Origin: Neptunomonas concharum
GTDB taxonomy: Bacteria > Pseudomonadota > Gammaproteobacteria > Pseudomonadales > Balneatricaceae
Assembly (NCBI RefSeq): GCF_008630635.1
Contig: NZ_CP043869.1
Span: 310,001 to 374,000 of the forward strand
Direction of reading: 5' to 3'
DNA: 64,000 bases
The translations under genes were made by a program, and so were the position numbers. Shown piece by piece: positions 1 through 10,055 of the stretch. Positions within the stretch are counted from its first letter, which is position 1; the number at the start of each line of letters is the position of its first letter. The notes under the pieces are model-generated. The model searched no databases. It saw only the letters and a program-made list of their open reading frames with translations, and was not told where the DNA came from.

Positions 1-189
1 GGTTTCAGTGGGCTGTTGCGCCAAGGTGATCTCTAGCGTTCTGATAGGAGGCGCTTTTTGGGTGTTAACGAAGGAGCTACCCATAATGGCAACAGCATGT
101 AGAGCCACTGCCATAAACAGGGTGAAACCAAGTCGGTCAACCGGGGTGATCGACTTGGGTTTTGGTAGAGAAGGTGCTGCGTTGATCAC
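1..189 (-). CDS. tonB: TonB energy transducer, N-terminal fragment (runs off the window)
   Basis: The first 63 codons are present, read leftwards from a GTG at 189 that overlaps the TGA stop of gshB. The protein has a short cytoplasmic segment, a DRLGFTLF motif entering one hydrophobic helix (about residues 20-40) with the histidine typical of TonB membrane anchors, and then LEITLAQ, which begins the periplasmic part. TonB family proteins couple the proton motive force, through ExbB/ExbD, to outer-membrane siderophore and vitamin receptors. A tonB gene directly after gshB is also the arrangement known from Pseudomonas. The proline-rich linker and C-terminal domain lie outside the window. The GTG start is inferred from the overlap, since no ATG lies before the membrane helix. 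Confidence 0.85.
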   Translation of the reverse strand, partial: MINAAPSLPKPKSITPVDRLGFTLFMAVALHAVAIMGSSFVNTQKAPPIRTLEITLAQQPTET

Positions 190-1142
190 TCAGAACCTTT
201 CCGTTGTGCTTCGATGGCATCCATGAGTTGACCAGCAATGTCTAGATCGAACTGCGTATCCAACTCGCGGATACAGGTTGGGCTGGTTACGTTGATTTCG
301 GTTAGGTAATCACCAATCACGTCTAGGCCAACAAAAAGCAATCCCTGTGCTTTTAATGAAGGGCCTACTTGTTCGCAGATCCAGCGGTCACGATCTGTCA
401 GTGGTCTGCCTTCTCCTCGCCCACCTGCTGCTAAGTTACCTCGTGTTTCGCCCCCTGTAGGGATGCGAGCAAGCGCATAAGGGATAGGTTCGCCATTAAT
501 CATTAAAATACGTTTGTCACCGTCTACAATTTCGGGGATATACTTTTGCGCCATGATTGTCTGCTTCCCATGATCGGTCAGCGTTTCGATGATTACGCCC
601 AAGTTGACACCATCTTCGCGAATACGAAAAATCGAAGCGCCGCCCATGCCATCTAATGGTTTGAAAATGACATCGCCATGCTCTTTGTGAAAATCCCTTA
701 GAAGCTGATTGTCGCGAGTAACCAAGACTGGAGGGCAGCATTGGGGGAAATGTGTCGCAAACAGCTTTTCGTTGAAGTCTCGTAAACTCTGGGGACGATT
801 AACAACTAAAGTTCCCTCTTTTTCAGCCATTTCAAGCAGGTGAGTGGTGTACATAAACTCATTGTCGAACGGAGGATCTTTGCGCATTAAAATGACATCT
901 AGGTCACTTAAAGGTGCGCTACGATATTCGCCGCGGGTAAACCAATTTTCTGGATCCATTCTAACCGTCAGCGGTGCCATCTTCGCTAAAGCTTTACCAT
1001 CTCGAAGATATACATGGCTTTGCTCCATGTACCAAAGCTCCCAGCCTTTCTCCTGGGCGGCACGCAACATCGCAAGCGAACTGTCTTTTTTAAAATTGAT
1101 ACTGTCAATGGGATCCATGACGATGCCGACTTTTAGTGCCAT
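186..1142 (-). CDS. gshB: Glutathione synthetase
   Basis: This enzyme joins gamma-glutamylcysteine and glycine with ATP, the second step of glutathione synthesis in the cytoplasm. At 318 residues it has the usual length. The N-terminal MALKVGIVMDPI segment, the central FKPLDGMGGASIFR ATP-grasp loop (about residues 160-173) and the C-terminal FVGLDVIGDYLTEINVTSPT metal/ATP-binding segment match the bacterial GshB family. The ATG at 1142 is preceded by a GAGGAA ribosome-binding site 9 nt away. The stop overlaps the tonB start, so the two are probably co-translated. rsmE lies 57 nt upstream on the same strand. Confidence 0.97.
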   Translation of the reverse strand: MALKVGIVMDPIDSINFKKDSSLAMLRAAQEKGWELWYMEQSHVYLRDGKALAKMAPLTVRMDPENWFTRGEYRSAPLSDLDVILMRKDPPFDNEFMYTTHLLEMAEKEGTLVVNRPQSLRDFNEKLFATHFPQCCPPVLVTRDNQLLRDFHKEHGDVIFKPLDGMGGASIFRIREDGVNLGVIIETLTDHGKQTIMAQKYIPEIVDGDKRILMINGEPIPYALARIPTGGETRGNLAAGGRGEGRPLTDRDRWICEQVGPSLKAQGLLFVGLDVIGDYLTEINVTSPTCIRELDTQFDLDIAGQLMDAIEAQRKGSE

Positions 1143-1199
1143 TTGATCGATTCCTCAGGTTATTTGCCGCCAAAGTGTAGTCTATTTAGGTGTCTGTAC

Positions 1200-1928
1200 C
1201 TAGCCCAGATCGCCCCATAAGTATTGCAGAATTGATAAAGCAGCAACAGGCGCGGTTTCGGTGCGCATAACTCGCGGCCCCAGAGTTACGGGTTGAAAGC
1301 CTGCATCAACCGCCATAGATATTTCTTCATCAGTTAGCCCACCTTCGGGCCCGATCAGCAGAGCTATGCTGGTTGGTGTTGCCATTTGGTTAAGAGGGGT
1401 TTGCGTATGGTGATGCAAGACTAGTTTCAAATCGGCTTCTACGCTGCCAAGCCAATCTTGTAATTTGTCTGCAGGGTTAATAACAGGCAACGTATTGCGC
1501 AATGATTGTTCGCAGGCGCTGATAGCGACTTGTTGCCAATGGCGTATCCGCTTATCTTGCCGCTCACTGTTTAATCTGACTTCGCAGCGCTCTGTAAACA
1601 GCGGCGTCATCGCATACATTCCCATCTCGGTTGCTTTTTGTACGGCATAGTCCATACGCTCGCCGCGGGAGATGGACTGCCCTATGTGAATGTTAAGAGG
1701 ACTCTGGCGGTTGATAGCGCGGGTGGCTTGTACTTTTACACTTGCGCTACGTTTGTCTGCTTGCTCAATGATGCACGAGTACTCATTGCCGTTGCCGTCA
1801 AATAGATGTATGTGATCCCCTGTTTTCATGCGCAATACTTTGCAAACATGCTGAACCACTGTGTCGCTTAGGGAGTGGAGTTGCCCTTCTGCTAATTGCG
1901 TGGGTTCGTAGAATCGGGGTATCCGCAT
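1200..1928 (-). CDS. rsmE: 16S rRNA (uracil1498-N3)-methyltransferase
   Basis: RsmE is a SPOUT-fold enzyme that methylates N3 of U1498 in 16S rRNA using S-adenosylmethionine. The 242-residue product has the family's N-terminal PUA-like part (MRIPRFYEP, VLRMKTGDHIHLFDGNG) and the C-terminal trefoil-knot signature LLIGPEGGLTDEEI (about residues 189-202) followed by LGPRVMRTETA, which forms the SAM pocket. It lies upstream of gshB on the same strand with 57 nt between them and could share its transcript. Nothing unusual is seen. Confidence 0.96.
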   Translation of the reverse strand: MRIPRFYEPTQLAEGQLHSLSDTVVQHVCKVLRMKTGDHIHLFDGNGNEYSCIIEQADKRSASVKVQATRAINRQSPLNIHIGQSISRGERMDYAVQKATEMGMYAMTPLFTERCEVRLNSERQDKRIRHWQQVAISACEQSLRNTLPVINPADKLQDWLGSVEADLKLVLHHHTQTPLNQMATPTSIALLIGPEGGLTDEEISMAVDAGFQPVTLGPRVMRTETAPVAALSILQYLWGDLG

Positions 1929-1979
1929 GGTCGTTTTCCGGCAAACTAAAAGGGCTATTATGCCATTGTTAAGAGCGAG

Positions 1980-4094
1980 TTAGGCCACTTCTATGACTAA
2001 ATTCTGATTATCCATCAGTCTTTCCAGTTGCGAAGCCATTAGGGGTTTACTTAGCAAGAATCCTTGTACGATGTCGCAGTTCAGGTTGCGTAGAATACTC
2101 AGTTGTTCAGCCGTTTCTACCCCTTCTGCAACGACGCTAAAGCCTAGTCCTTGTGCCATTTGAATAATCGCCTCGACGACTTTCTTATCGCCTGTACTGC
2201 CATCAAGATCCTCAATAAAGGCACGGTCAATTTTGACTTTGTTGATATCTAAACTACGGATTCGACTGAGTGAGGAGTAGCCTGTCCCAAAATCATCTAT
2301 AGAGATTGATAAGCCGGTTTTACGAATAGCTGCGATCTTTTTCTGTAATAAATCTACGGATTCGATAAGAACGCCTTCGGTTAACTCAAGCTCCAGCATT
2401 GCAAGGGGAAACTGATAGCGCTCGGTTATACTGCTGATTATCGAGTCCCAATCGCTACGCATAAAGGTTAAGCCTGATAAGTTAATAGCTAAATGGGGTG
2501 GTTCGATCCCTTGGTCGATCCACTGCTGTATCTGTTTGGCCGCAGCATTTAGCACCCAGTTATCTAAGCGGGATACCAAACCACTCTGTTCAGCGAAGGT
2601 GACAAATTTAGCTGGGGAGATAAACCCCCTTGTAGGGTGCTCCCATCTCAGTAACACCTCTGCAGAAATCATGTGATTACTTTTAAGATCATAGAGCGGT
2701 TGGAATACGAGGTAGAATTGGTCCTCTTCGAGGGCTTGTTGTATATCTTTCCAGAGTTCCAGTCTTTCATCTAGCGCGAAGGTTCTGAGCTGATTAAAAA
2801 ACATATAGTCTAACTCTAGGCGTCTGGCTTCACCGAGCGCTTCTTCTGCATGACTGATCAATTGTAACTCTTGTGATCCGTCCTCTGGTGAGATGCTAAT
2901 CCCTGTCCTTGACTGAAAAGACAGCTGCTGACCTTCTATTGTTGTGGGTTGCATGATGATCTCTTGCAGGTCATTTACAAAGCTGCTTATCTCATGAAAG
3001 CCCACCACTTCGCTTTTTACGATGGCAAGTGAGTCGTCGCTATGTCTGGCGAGCAGATCATGTGTGTTTAACAGCGTGTTTATTCTGTTCGTCAGGCTGT
3101 TAAGCACTTGGTTGCAGTACTCTGTTCCCCACTGTGCTTGAATGTCCCGTAACAATGGGATTTTTGTGATGATCAAGGTACAAGGATTGGAATTGGGGCC
3201 GACGAGTCTCAGTCGAGAGGAAAGTTGCTCGCTCAAAGCCTTGCGAGTTAACAACTGAGTGGCAGGGTCGAAAGTTTCGAGGTATTTGGCTTGCTCGTTT
3301 TCTTGTCTGAGTTTGGCGTTTTCCTCGATTTGTTTTCGATAGTGCAGGAGTGCTTGTGCGATTTTTCCCAATTCATCCTGCCTATCAGTATCTTGAATAT
3401 CCCCGTCAAATTCATCACGTGTGATTCTTTCTATTTCGTCGACGATTCTTGAAGCTGGTGCTGTAATGTTATGAGCGATCCAAGAGGCGATCAGGTACGC
3501 TAATAGTAAAGAGACGATAATCGCTAGTGTATAAGTCATGCTACGTTGAGATAGGGTCTGGTCTAAATCATCAAGATAGATACCTGTACCTAGAATCCAG
3601 TCTGTTCCGGGTATGAGCATGGCGTACCCCAATTTATCCACAGGTAAGTCTGTTCCAGGTCTTGGCCAAAGGAATTGCCAGTAAGCTTGCCCTGACGCTT
3701 TAATGCCTGTGAGCATGAGTTGTGTAATTGCGACGCCATTTTTATCGGTGATGTGGCTAAGGTCTTGACCTTCTAATTCTGGCTTGATCGGGTGGACAAT
3801 GTTGAAGCCGTTTAGGTTATAGAGGAATAAATAGTTGTCATCGTCGTAGCGTAAATTGTTGAGTATTGAACGTGTTTGGTGGAGTTTTTCTGCCTCGCTG
3901 ATGTTGGCATTTAGCATAGGCTGAAGGATGCTTGCAGTGCTCTCGACAACGCTTTGTATAACATTCTTATGGGAGTTTATAAGGTCCTGTTGGGAATATC
4001 TTAGAGAGAGTGTGTAGGACGATAAAATGCTGACTACCATCAGCCCAACAAGGCTTAGGAGCTTCCAGCGAATGCTGATATCTTTTAGGCGCAT
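1980..4094 (-). CDS. Membrane sCache-HAMP-GGDEF(degenerate)-EAL protein, probable c-di-GMP phosphodiesterase
   Basis: Visible in order: a transmembrane helix (about residues 12-32), a periplasmic cache-type sensor (about 35-185, with LFLYNLNGFNIVHP), a second helix (about 188-206), HAMP (about 207-265), a GGDEF-like domain (about 275-430) and an EAL domain (about 445-695). The GGDEF signature is replaced by HSDDS (351-355), so cyclase activity is unlikely. The EAL domain keeps the catalytic set: EVLLRW (E479), N538, E573, the DDFGTGYSSL loop at 600-609, K621, E658 and Q677. The signature reads EVL instead of EAL, a conservative change that keeps the metal-binding glutamate. I infer c-di-GMP hydrolysis controlled by a small periplasmic ligand. 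The gene is downstream of metK but separated by its terminator, so it is probably transcribed alone. Confidence 0.9.
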   Translation of the reverse strand: MRLKDISIRWKLLSLVGLMVVSILSSYTLSLRYSQQDLINSHKNVIQSVVESTASILQPMLNANISEAEKLHQTRSILNNLRYDDDNYLFLYNLNGFNIVHPIKPELEGQDLSHITDKNGVAITQLMLTGIKASGQAYWQFLWPRPGTDLPVDKLGYAMLIPGTDWILGTGIYLDDLDQTLSQRSMTYTLAIIVSLLLAYLIASWIAHNITAPASRIVDEIERITRDEFDGDIQDTDRQDELGKIAQALLHYRKQIEENAKLRQENEQAKYLETFDPATQLLTRKALSEQLSSRLRLVGPNSNPCTLIITKIPLLRDIQAQWGTEYCNQVLNSLTNRINTLLNTHDLLARHSDDSLAIVKSEVVGFHEISSFVNDLQEIIMQPTTIEGQQLSFQSRTGISISPEDGSQELQLISHAEEALGEARRLELDYMFFNQLRTFALDERLELWKDIQQALEEDQFYLVFQPLYDLKSNHMISAEVLLRWEHPTRGFISPAKFVTFAEQSGLVSRLDNWVLNAAAKQIQQWIDQGIEPPHLAINLSGLTFMRSDWDSIISSITERYQFPLAMLELELTEGVLIESVDLLQKKIAAIRKTGLSISIDDFGTGYSSLSRIRSLDINKVKIDRAFIEDLDGSTGDKKVVEAIIQMAQGLGFSVVAEGVETAEQLSILRNLNCDIVQGFLLSKPLMASQLERLMDNQNLVIEVA

Positions 4095-4199
4095 GAGTTC
4101 TCTGAATATCCTTATTAATCCTACTGCGTTTTACATACTGCTGTTAATCATTAGCTGAATTATCTGATTTTGCTAGTCTTATACTAGATTAAAGGCAAT

Positions 4200-4223
4200 A
4201 AAAAAGGCGCTAATGCGCCTTTT
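4200..4223 (-). terminator. Rho-independent terminator of metK
   Basis: Read on the minus strand, an AAAGGCGC arm, an ATTA loop and a GCGCCTTT arm are followed by further Ts. It lies about 20 nt after the metK stop and ahead of the EAL gene. Confidence 0.85.
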
Positions 4224-4243
4224 CTTGAGAAGCGTCAGAAGAT

Positions 4244-5434
4244 TTAAAGGCCTGCGTCGGCTTTAAGTGCTTCAACTTTATCCGTGCGTTCCCATGTGAA
4301 AGCGGTGAACGTGTCATCGTTTACCGTCATCTCATAGGGGTTGCGACCAAAATGACCGTAGGCTGCCGTAGCTCGGTACATTGGGTGAAGCAGATCTAGC
4401 ATACGTGTAATGGCATGAGGGCGAAGGTCAAAATGACGGTTGACCAGCTCGATGATCTTCTCGTCAGAGATCTTACCTGTGCCAAATGTGTTTAATGATA
4501 CTGATGTCGGCTCCGCAACGCCAATTGCATAGGAAACCTGGATTTCACAGCGATCCGCTAAACCAGCGGCTACAATGTTTTTAGCAACATAGCGGCCAGC
4601 GTATGCAGCAGATCGATCTACTTTTGAAGGATCCTTACCAGAGAATGCTCCTCCACCGTGGCGTGCCATGCCGCCGTAGGTGTCAACGATAATCTTTCGG
4701 CCAGTCAAACCGCAATCACCCACTGGGCCACCAATGACGAAATTGCCTGTTGGGTTGATATGGAATTTGGTCTCTTTGCTGATCCACTCTGCGGGCAGAA
4801 CGTGCTTAATGATCAGCTCCATTACTGCCTCTTTCAGGTCGCTCTGAGAGACTTCAGGATTGTGCTGAGTTGATAAGACAACTGCATCAATTCCGGCAGG
4901 TTTGCCGTTTTCGTAACGGAAAGTTACCTGAGATTTTGCATCGGGACGTAACCAAGGTAGTAGGCCTGATTTACGTGCTTCCGCTTGACGCTCCACTAGG
5001 CGGTGTGAGTAAGTGATTGGTGCTGGCATTAGAACATCTGTTTCGTTAGATGCATAACCAAACATTAAGCCTTGGTCGCCTGCGCCTTGGTCTTCTGGTT
5101 TGGCACGATCGACACCTTGATTGATATCTGGTGATTGCTTACCGATGATGTTGATAACACCACAGGTCTCACCATCGTAGCCCACTTCCGATGAGGTATA
5201 ACCGATATCGCAGATTACACCACGTACTAGATCTTCAAGGTCGACCCATGCGGATGTTGTAATCTCACCAGAAACAACAGCAACCCCGGTTTTTACCAGT
5301 GTTTCACAGGCAACGCGCGCATATTTATCTTCGCTGATAATAGCGTCCAGTACGGCATCAGAGATCTGATCGGCAATCTTGTCTGGGTGTCCTTCAGAAA
5401 CGGACTCAGAGGTAAATAGGCTGTATTCGCTCAT
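4244..5434 (-). CDS. metK: S-adenosylmethionine synthetase
   Basis: MetK makes S-adenosylmethionine from methionine and ATP. The 396-residue protein carries the family signatures: [19 protein letters not shown] near the N-terminus (residues 13-31), [12 protein letters not shown] in the centre and the [16 protein letters not shown] loop towards the C-terminal third, which binds triphosphate, Mg2+ and K+. Length and sequence are normal. It is transcribed leftwards, away from tkt, out of a 287-nt divergent intergenic region that holds a dyad (5558-5592). This places metK beside the tkt/epd/pgk/fba cluster, an arrangement also known in pseudomonads. Confidence 0.98.
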   Translation of the reverse strand: MSEYSLFTSESVSEGHPDKIADQISDAVLDAIISEDKYARVACETLVKTGVAVVSGEITTSAWVDLEDLVRGVICDIGYTSSEVGYDGETCGVINIIGKQSPDINQGVDRAKPEDQGAGDQGLMFGYASNETDVLMPAPITYSHRLVERQAEARKSGLLPWLRPDAKSQVTFRYENGKPAGIDAVVLSTQHNPEVSQSDLKEAVMELIIKHVLPAEWISKETKFHINPTGNFVIGGPVGDCGLTGRKIIVDTYGGMARHGGGAFSGKDPSKVDRSAAYAGRYVAKNIVAAGLADRCEIQVSYAIGVAEPTSVSLNTFGTGKISDEKIIELVNRHFDLRPHAITRMLDLLHPMYRATAAYGHFGRNPYEMTVNDDTFTAFTWERTDKVEALKADAGL

Positions 5435-5557
5435 CGCGTGTGGGTATCCTCAAAAACTGGGTTAAGTAGATGTCGGTAAAAAGGTACGTACGGACATCAT
5501 AGCAATATGAAAGTCAGGGAAGCATTTTATCGCCCTTACTGAGGTAATGCATGATTT

Positions 5558-5592
5558 ATGATTCAATTTTTAATGAAAATTTCATGAATCAT
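5558..5592. promoter_or_regulatory. Nested dyad in the metK/tkt divergent intergenic region
   Basis: Within the 287 nt between the metK and tkt starts there is an 8-bp perfect inverted repeat, ATGATTCA (5558-5565) and TGAATCAT (5585-5592), around an inner palindrome ATGAAAATTTCAT (5573-5585). It is about 125 nt from the metK start and 130 nt from the tkt start. It may be an operator for either gene. Spacing does not fit the MetR consensus, and no regulator is identified. I see no riboswitch-like leader here. Confidence 0.4.
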
Positions 5593-5721
5593 CATGAAAA
5601 TCCTTCACTTTTTGTTTTATTCCGGTTTTTTCGTTGAAGATAAACCGCATCTGCGAGAAAATTGCGCCAGTTTTTTTCCTTCCCCTTTACTGAAATTGGG
5701 TATATCCCAGGAGTTGATTGA

Positions 5722-7716
5722 ATGTCCTCTCGCAGAGAACTGGCTAATGCTATTCGTGCATTAAGTATGGATGCTGTTCAGAAAGCAAAATCGGGCCATC
5801 CGGGCGCGCCAATGGGCATGGCAGATATTGCCGAAGTGCTCTGGAATGATTTTCTGAAACATAATCCAACTAATCCACAATGGTTTGATCGTGACCGCTT
5901 TATTTTGTCGAACGGTCATGGCTCCATGTTGATCTATTCTCTGCTGCATCTGACGGGCTACGATGTATCGATTGATGACATCAAAAACTTCCGTCAGCTT
6001 CATGCTAAAACGGCAGGTCACCCTGAATATGGTTACTGCCCTGGCGTTGAAACAACAACTGGACCATTAGGGCAGGGTGTTACCAATGCGGTAGGTTTTG
6101 CGATTGCCGAAAAAGCAATGGCCGCACAATTCAATAAAGAAGGCCACGCGCTGATTGACCATAACACCTATGTGTTTATGGGAGACGGTTGCATGATGGA
6201 GGGTATCTCCCATGAAGCGTGCTCTTTGGCAGGAACCTTAGGCCTAGGTAAGCTAATCGCATTTTGGGATGACAACGGCATATCTATCGACGGTGAAGTG
6301 GAAGGTTGGTATACCGACGATAACGTAAAACGTTTTGAATCTTATGGCTGGCAAGTGATTCCGGGTGTTGATGGCCATGATGCTGATCAAATCCGTGCCG
6401 CTATTGAGCAGGCTCAAGCAAACACGGATCAACCGACGCTGATCTGCTGCAAAACCATTATCGGTTTTGGTTCACCAAACAAAGAAGGCAAAGAAGATTG
6501 TCATGGTGCTCCACTTGGGGATGATGAGATCGCATTGACCCGTGAACGTTTGGGTTGGACACATTCAGCGTTTGAGGTGCCAGAAGATATTTATGCCGAT
6601 TGGGATGCAAAAGAAGCTGGTCAGCACGCAGAAAATGAGTGGAATGAGCGTTTTGCGGCTTACCGAGCGGCTTACCCTGAACTGGCTGACGAGCTGCTGC
6701 GTCGTATTTCTGGTGAACTGCCTGCTGATTTCGCTGAGAAAGCGGATGCCTATATTGCTGATGTTGCTGCAAAAGGTGAGACGATTGCGTCACGTAAAGC
6801 CTCTCAGAACGCACTCAATGCTTATGGCCCGCTTCTACCGGAACTACTGGGTGGTTCTGCAGACTTGGCAGGTTCTAACCTGACCTTGTGGTCCGGTGCT
6901 AAAGGTATCGAGAAAAATGATGCCTCCGGTAACTACTTATTCTATGGTGTGCGCGAGTTCGGCATGTCTGCCATCATGAATGGTATCGCCTTGCATGGTG
7001 GTTTTGTTCCTTACGGTGCTACCTTCCTCGTATTTATGGAGTACGCGCGCAACGCTTTGCGTATGGCTGCTCTTATGAAGCAGCGCACGATTCATGTTTA
7101 TACGCATGATTCGATCGGTCTTGGTGAAGATGGCCCGACTCACCAACCAATCGAGCAAGTTTCGAACCTTCGTCATACGCCCAATATGAGCTGTTGGCGC
7201 CCTGCGGATGCGGTTGAATCCGCGGTTGCATGGAAGGCGGCTCTAGAGCGTACAGATGGCCCAACAGCTATGGTATTCTCTCGTCAGAATCTGCCACACC
7301 AGGTGCGAACACCTGAACAGATCGCTAACATTGCCCGTGGTGGTTACATTTTGCGCGATACAGACGGACAGCCTGATGCGATTTTGATTGCGACAGGTTC
7401 CGAAGTGGGCTTGGCAATGGATGCTGCAGAAGTATTAGCCTCAGAAGGTAAGCAAGTACGTGTTGTCTCGATGCCTGAAACGGGTGTGTTCGATAAACAG
7501 GATGCAGCTTACCGCGAATCTGTATTGCCAGCGTCTGTCACAGCGCGTGTTGCTGTAGAGGCGCTACAGGCTGACTTCTGGTACAAATATGTTGGCCTCA
7601 ATGGTGCTATCGTTGGTATGACTACTTTTGGCGAATCGGCCCCTGCAGATCAACTGTTTAAGCACTTCGGCTTTACGGTTGATAATGTTGTTGCCACGGC
7701 TAAATCCGTTCTGTGA
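5722..7716 (+). CDS. tkt: Transketolase
   Basis: Transketolase is the thiamine-diphosphate enzyme that moves two-carbon ketol units between sugar phosphates in the pentose phosphate pathway. The 664-residue protein has the expected layout: SGHPGAPMG near the N-terminus (24-32), the ThDP/Mg2+ motif beginning GDG (154-156) and ending with the asparagine of WDDNG, a pyrimidine-binding middle domain ([28 protein letters not shown]) and a C-terminal domain. The ATG is preceded by CAGGAG 7-8 nt upstream. It heads the epd-pgk-fba run and supplies erythrose 4-phosphate, the substrate of the next gene's enzyme. A hairpin follows the stop. Confidence 0.98.
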   Translation: MSSRRELANAIRALSMDAVQKAKSGHPGAPMGMADIAEVLWNDFLKHNPTNPQWFDRDRFILSNGHGSMLIYSLLHLTGYDVSIDDIKNFRQLHAKTAGHPEYGYCPGVETTTGPLGQGVTNAVGFAIAEKAMAAQFNKEGHALIDHNTYVFMGDGCMMEGISHEACSLAGTLGLGKLIAFWDDNGISIDGEVEGWYTDDNVKRFESYGWQVIPGVDGHDADQIRAAIEQAQANTDQPTLICCKTIIGFGSPNKEGKEDCHGAPLGDDEIALTRERLGWTHSAFEVPEDIYADWDAKEAGQHAENEWNERFAAYRAAYPELADELLRRISGELPADFAEKADAYIADVAAKGETIASRKASQNALNAYGPLLPELLGGSADLAGSNLTLWSGAKGIEKNDASGNYLFYGVREFGMSAIMNGIALHGGFVPYGATFLVFMEYARNALRMAALMKQRTIHVYTHDSIGLGEDGPTHQPIEQVSNLRHTPNMSCWRPADAVESAVAWKAALERTDGPTAMVFSRQNLPHQVRTPEQIANIARGGYILRDTDGQPDAILIATGSEVGLAMDAAEVLASEGKQVRVVSMPETGVFDKQDAAYRESVLPASVTARVAVEALQADFWYKYVGLNGAIVGMTTFGESAPADQLFKHFGFTVDNVVATAKSVL

Positions 7717-7724
7717 TAAATATC

Positions 7725-7760
7725 AAGCCGGGCAATCATGTCCGGCTTCTTTCTTTTCTT
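7725..7760 (+). terminator. Terminator between tkt and epd
   Basis: A 7-bp perfect stem, AAGCCGG (7725-7731) and CCGGCTT (7742-7748), is followed by a T-rich tail interrupted by single Cs. It probably lowers rather than abolishes readthrough into epd, whose ATG is at 7778. Confidence 0.7.
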
Positions 7761-7777
7761 GTGTTATAGCGAATCCA

Positions 7778-8806
7778 ATGAGCTACCGAATAGCAATTAA
7801 TGGTTATGGTCGTATCGGGCAGTGCGTGTTGCGTGCTATCTATGCTAATAATTTGCAAAAAAAATTGCAGGTTGTCGCCATTAACGAGCTTTCTGATATT
7901 GAAACGGTCACTTATTTGACCCGCTATGATACAACTCACGGACGTTTTCCGATCGCGGTTGAGCATGATGGTAAAGACTTATGGGTTGGTGGGGACCGTA
8001 TCCATATCTTGAATCAGCCGGATCCGCGAAGCGTTCCTTGGGGTGAGTTAAATATTGATCTGGTCATTGAGTGCTCGGGGTCTTTTAGTGATCGGGAAAC
8101 AGCAGATCTACACATCCAATCTGGTGCTAAGCGCTTATTGTTTTCGCAGCCTGCCCGTCCAGAGGTTGATGCCACCATCGTTTATGGTCTGAACCAAAGG
8201 TTACTATCTAATGATATGCAAGTTGTATCAGCGGCATCCTGTACCACTAACTGTGTGGTGCCCGTCTTGTCATTGTTACATGACTCCTTTGGGATTATTA
8301 ACGGTGTGACAACAACTATCCACTCGGCTATGAATGACCAGCCTGTGATTGATAGTTATCATCAAACGGATCTGCGCCTGACTCGAAGTGCTATGCAGTC
8401 CATCATCCCCGTTGATACCGGTCTTGCGAAAGGTATTGATCGTCTTTTACCGGCGCTTGCAGGGCGCTTTGATTGTTTGCATCTGCGTGTGCCGACCATC
8501 AACGTTTCGGTGATGGATATGAGTATTAATGTAAGTCAGAGTGTCACACCCCAAAGCGTCAATGAATTGCTAAGTCAGGCAGCCAAAGGCCATCTAAGCG
8601 GGTTAATAGGTTATACCGAAGAACCCCACGCATCCGTAGATTTTAATAGTGATCCGCGCTCGGCCATTGTGGACGGAACGCAGACCCGTGTCAGCGGTGG
8701 CTCGTTAATTAAGTTGCTATGCTGGTTTGATAACGAATGGGGTTTCGCTAATCGAATGTTAGATGTTGCTACCGACTGGCTGCAGCTTGAAGATCGAATT
8801 AACTAA
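7778..8806 (+). CDS. epd: D-erythrose-4-phosphate dehydrogenase
   Basis: Epd oxidises erythrose 4-phosphate to 4-phosphoerythronate with NAD+, the first step towards pyridoxal 5'-phosphate. The product from the ATG at 7778 is 342 residues and begins MSYRIAINGYGRIG, a Rossmann glycine motif. Longer in-frame starts would run into the tkt coding region. The catalytic cysteine is C155 in SAASCTTNC. INEL after the second beta strand, TIHSAMNDQPVIDSYH, SIIPVDTGLAKGI and the VDGTQTRVSGG/WFDNEWGFANRM C-terminal segment match Epd better than glycolytic GAPDH, which normally has Asp in the INEL region for NAD ribose binding. The ribosome-binding site is weak. The position after tkt and before pgk fits the E. 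coli and Pseudomonas order. Confidence 0.92.
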   Translation: MSYRIAINGYGRIGQCVLRAIYANNLQKKLQVVAINELSDIETVTYLTRYDTTHGRFPIAVEHDGKDLWVGGDRIHILNQPDPRSVPWGELNIDLVIECSGSFSDRETADLHIQSGAKRLLFSQPARPEVDATIVYGLNQRLLSNDMQVVSAASCTTNCVVPVLSLLHDSFGIINGVTTTIHSAMNDQPVIDSYHQTDLRLTRSAMQSIIPVDTGLAKGIDRLLPALAGRFDCLHLRVPTINVSVMDMSINVSQSVTPQSVNELLSQAAKGHLSGLIGYTEEPHASVDFNSDPRSAIVDGTQTRVSGGSLIKLLCWFDNEWGFANRMLDVATDWLQLEDRIN

Positions 8807-8840
8807 TTTTTATGTTTAATTAAGTAAGTAGGACATGACC

Positions 8841-10007
8841 ATGAGTGTATTGAAGATGACTGATCTGGATCTAAGCGGTAAACGCGTCTTGATCCGTGAA
8901 GACCTCAATGTTCCCGTTAAGGATGGACGGGTAACCTCGGACGCGCGTATCCGTGCATCATTGCCCACCATTGAGTTAGCTATGAAAGCCGGTGCAAAAG
9001 TGATGGTGATGTCTCACCTTGGGCGCCCCACCGAAGGTGAATATGAAGAGCAGTACTCGTTAGCACCTGTGGCGGCGCATCTGTCTGAAATGCTAGGTTG
9101 TGAAGTGCCTCTGATTAAAGATTGGTTGGATGGCGGCTTTGATGTGGCAGAAGGTGAACTGGTATTACTTGAAAACGTTCGCTTTAATGCAGGCGAGAAA
9201 AAAGATAACGAAGCCTTGTCACAAAAAATGGCAACTTTATGTGATATCTATGTGATGGACGCCTTCGGTACGGCACATCGCGCTCAAGCTTCAACCCATG
9301 GTGTAGCACGCTTTGCAGAGGTTGCTTGTGCGGGGCCCTTATTGGCTAATGAATTAGATGCATTAGGTAAAGCGTTAGATAACCCAGCGAGACCGCTTGC
9401 AGCGATTGTTGGGGGTTCCAAAGTGTCGACTAAGCTGGAAGTATTGAACTCTTTATCAGACAAAGTTGATCAGCTCATTGTAGGTGGTGGGATCGCTAAT
9501 ACCTTCTTGGCGGCAGCTGGCAAACCGGTTGGTAAATCGCTTTGTGAACATGATCTCATTCCTGTTGCCCAAGAGTTGATGAAGAGAGTCAATATTCCTC
9601 TGCCGGTTGATGTGGCCGTGGCGACAGAGTTTGCGGAGACCGCAGAAGCTACTGTCAAGCTGGTAGATGATGTTACTGAAGATGACATGATTCTAGATAT
9701 AGGGCCTCAATCAGCACAAAATTTAGCAGCCTTATTAAAAAGCGCAGGCACCATCATTTGGAATGGTCCTGTGGGTGTTTTTGAGTTTGATCAGTTTGGT
9801 AACGGCACCAAAGTATTGTCATTGGCGATTGCGGAAAGTGAAGGCTTTTCCATCGCCGGTGGTGGTGATACGCTGGCGGCTGTTGATAAATATGGCATTG
9901 CCGCTCAGGTATCCTATATCTCGACAGGTGGTGGCGCCTTTTTAGAGTTTGTAGAAGGCAAGGTTTTACCTGCAGTAGCGATTTTAGAGACCCGCGCGGC
10001 TCAGTAA
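8841..10007 (+). CDS. pgk: Phosphoglycerate kinase
   Basis: Pgk transfers phosphate between 1,3-bisphosphoglycerate and ADP in glycolysis and gluconeogenesis. Signatures are [12 protein letters not shown] near the N-terminus, [30 protein letters not shown] and the C-terminal GGGDTLAA nucleotide loop. Two in-frame ATGs exist, 8835 and 8841. An AGGA at 8830-8833 is 7 nt from the second but only 1 nt from the first, and 8841 gives MSVLKMTD as in E. coli Pgk, so 8841 is chosen (388 residues). The gene follows epd by 34 nt and precedes fba by 48 nt, which suggests one transcript. Confidence 0.97.
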   Translation: MSVLKMTDLDLSGKRVLIREDLNVPVKDGRVTSDARIRASLPTIELAMKAGAKVMVMSHLGRPTEGEYEEQYSLAPVAAHLSEMLGCEVPLIKDWLDGGFDVAEGELVLLENVRFNAGEKKDNEALSQKMATLCDIYVMDAFGTAHRAQASTHGVARFAEVACAGPLLANELDALGKALDNPARPLAAIVGGSKVSTKLEVLNSLSDKVDQLIVGGGIANTFLAAAGKPVGKSLCEHDLIPVAQELMKRVNIPLPVDVAVATEFAETAEATVKLVDDVTEDDMILDIGPQSAQNLAALLKSAGTIIWNGPVGVFEFDQFGNGTKVLSLAIAESEGFSIAGGGDTLAAVDKYGIAAQVSYISTGGGAFLEFVEGKVLPAVAILETRAAQ

Positions 10008-10055
10008 TCGAGTGCTCGTTGAGCGACAATCATTTTTTAAAATAGGTGAACAAGC

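Noticed and set aside
5558-5592. A MetR or MetJ box at metK
   Set aside because: TGAA and TTCA are 3 nt apart rather than 5, and there are no tandem AGACGTCT-like MetJ boxes; kept only as an unassigned dyad.
6458-6883. Long open frames on both strands inside tkt (and similar ones inside glcB, hslU and argS)
   Set aside because: They overlap well-supported genes in other frames, lack ribosome-binding sites and show low-complexity, unfamily-like translations.
7778-8806. Glycolytic GAPDH (gapA) instead of epd
   Set aside because: The INEL segment and overall blocks match Epd, and the tkt-epd-pgk order supports it.
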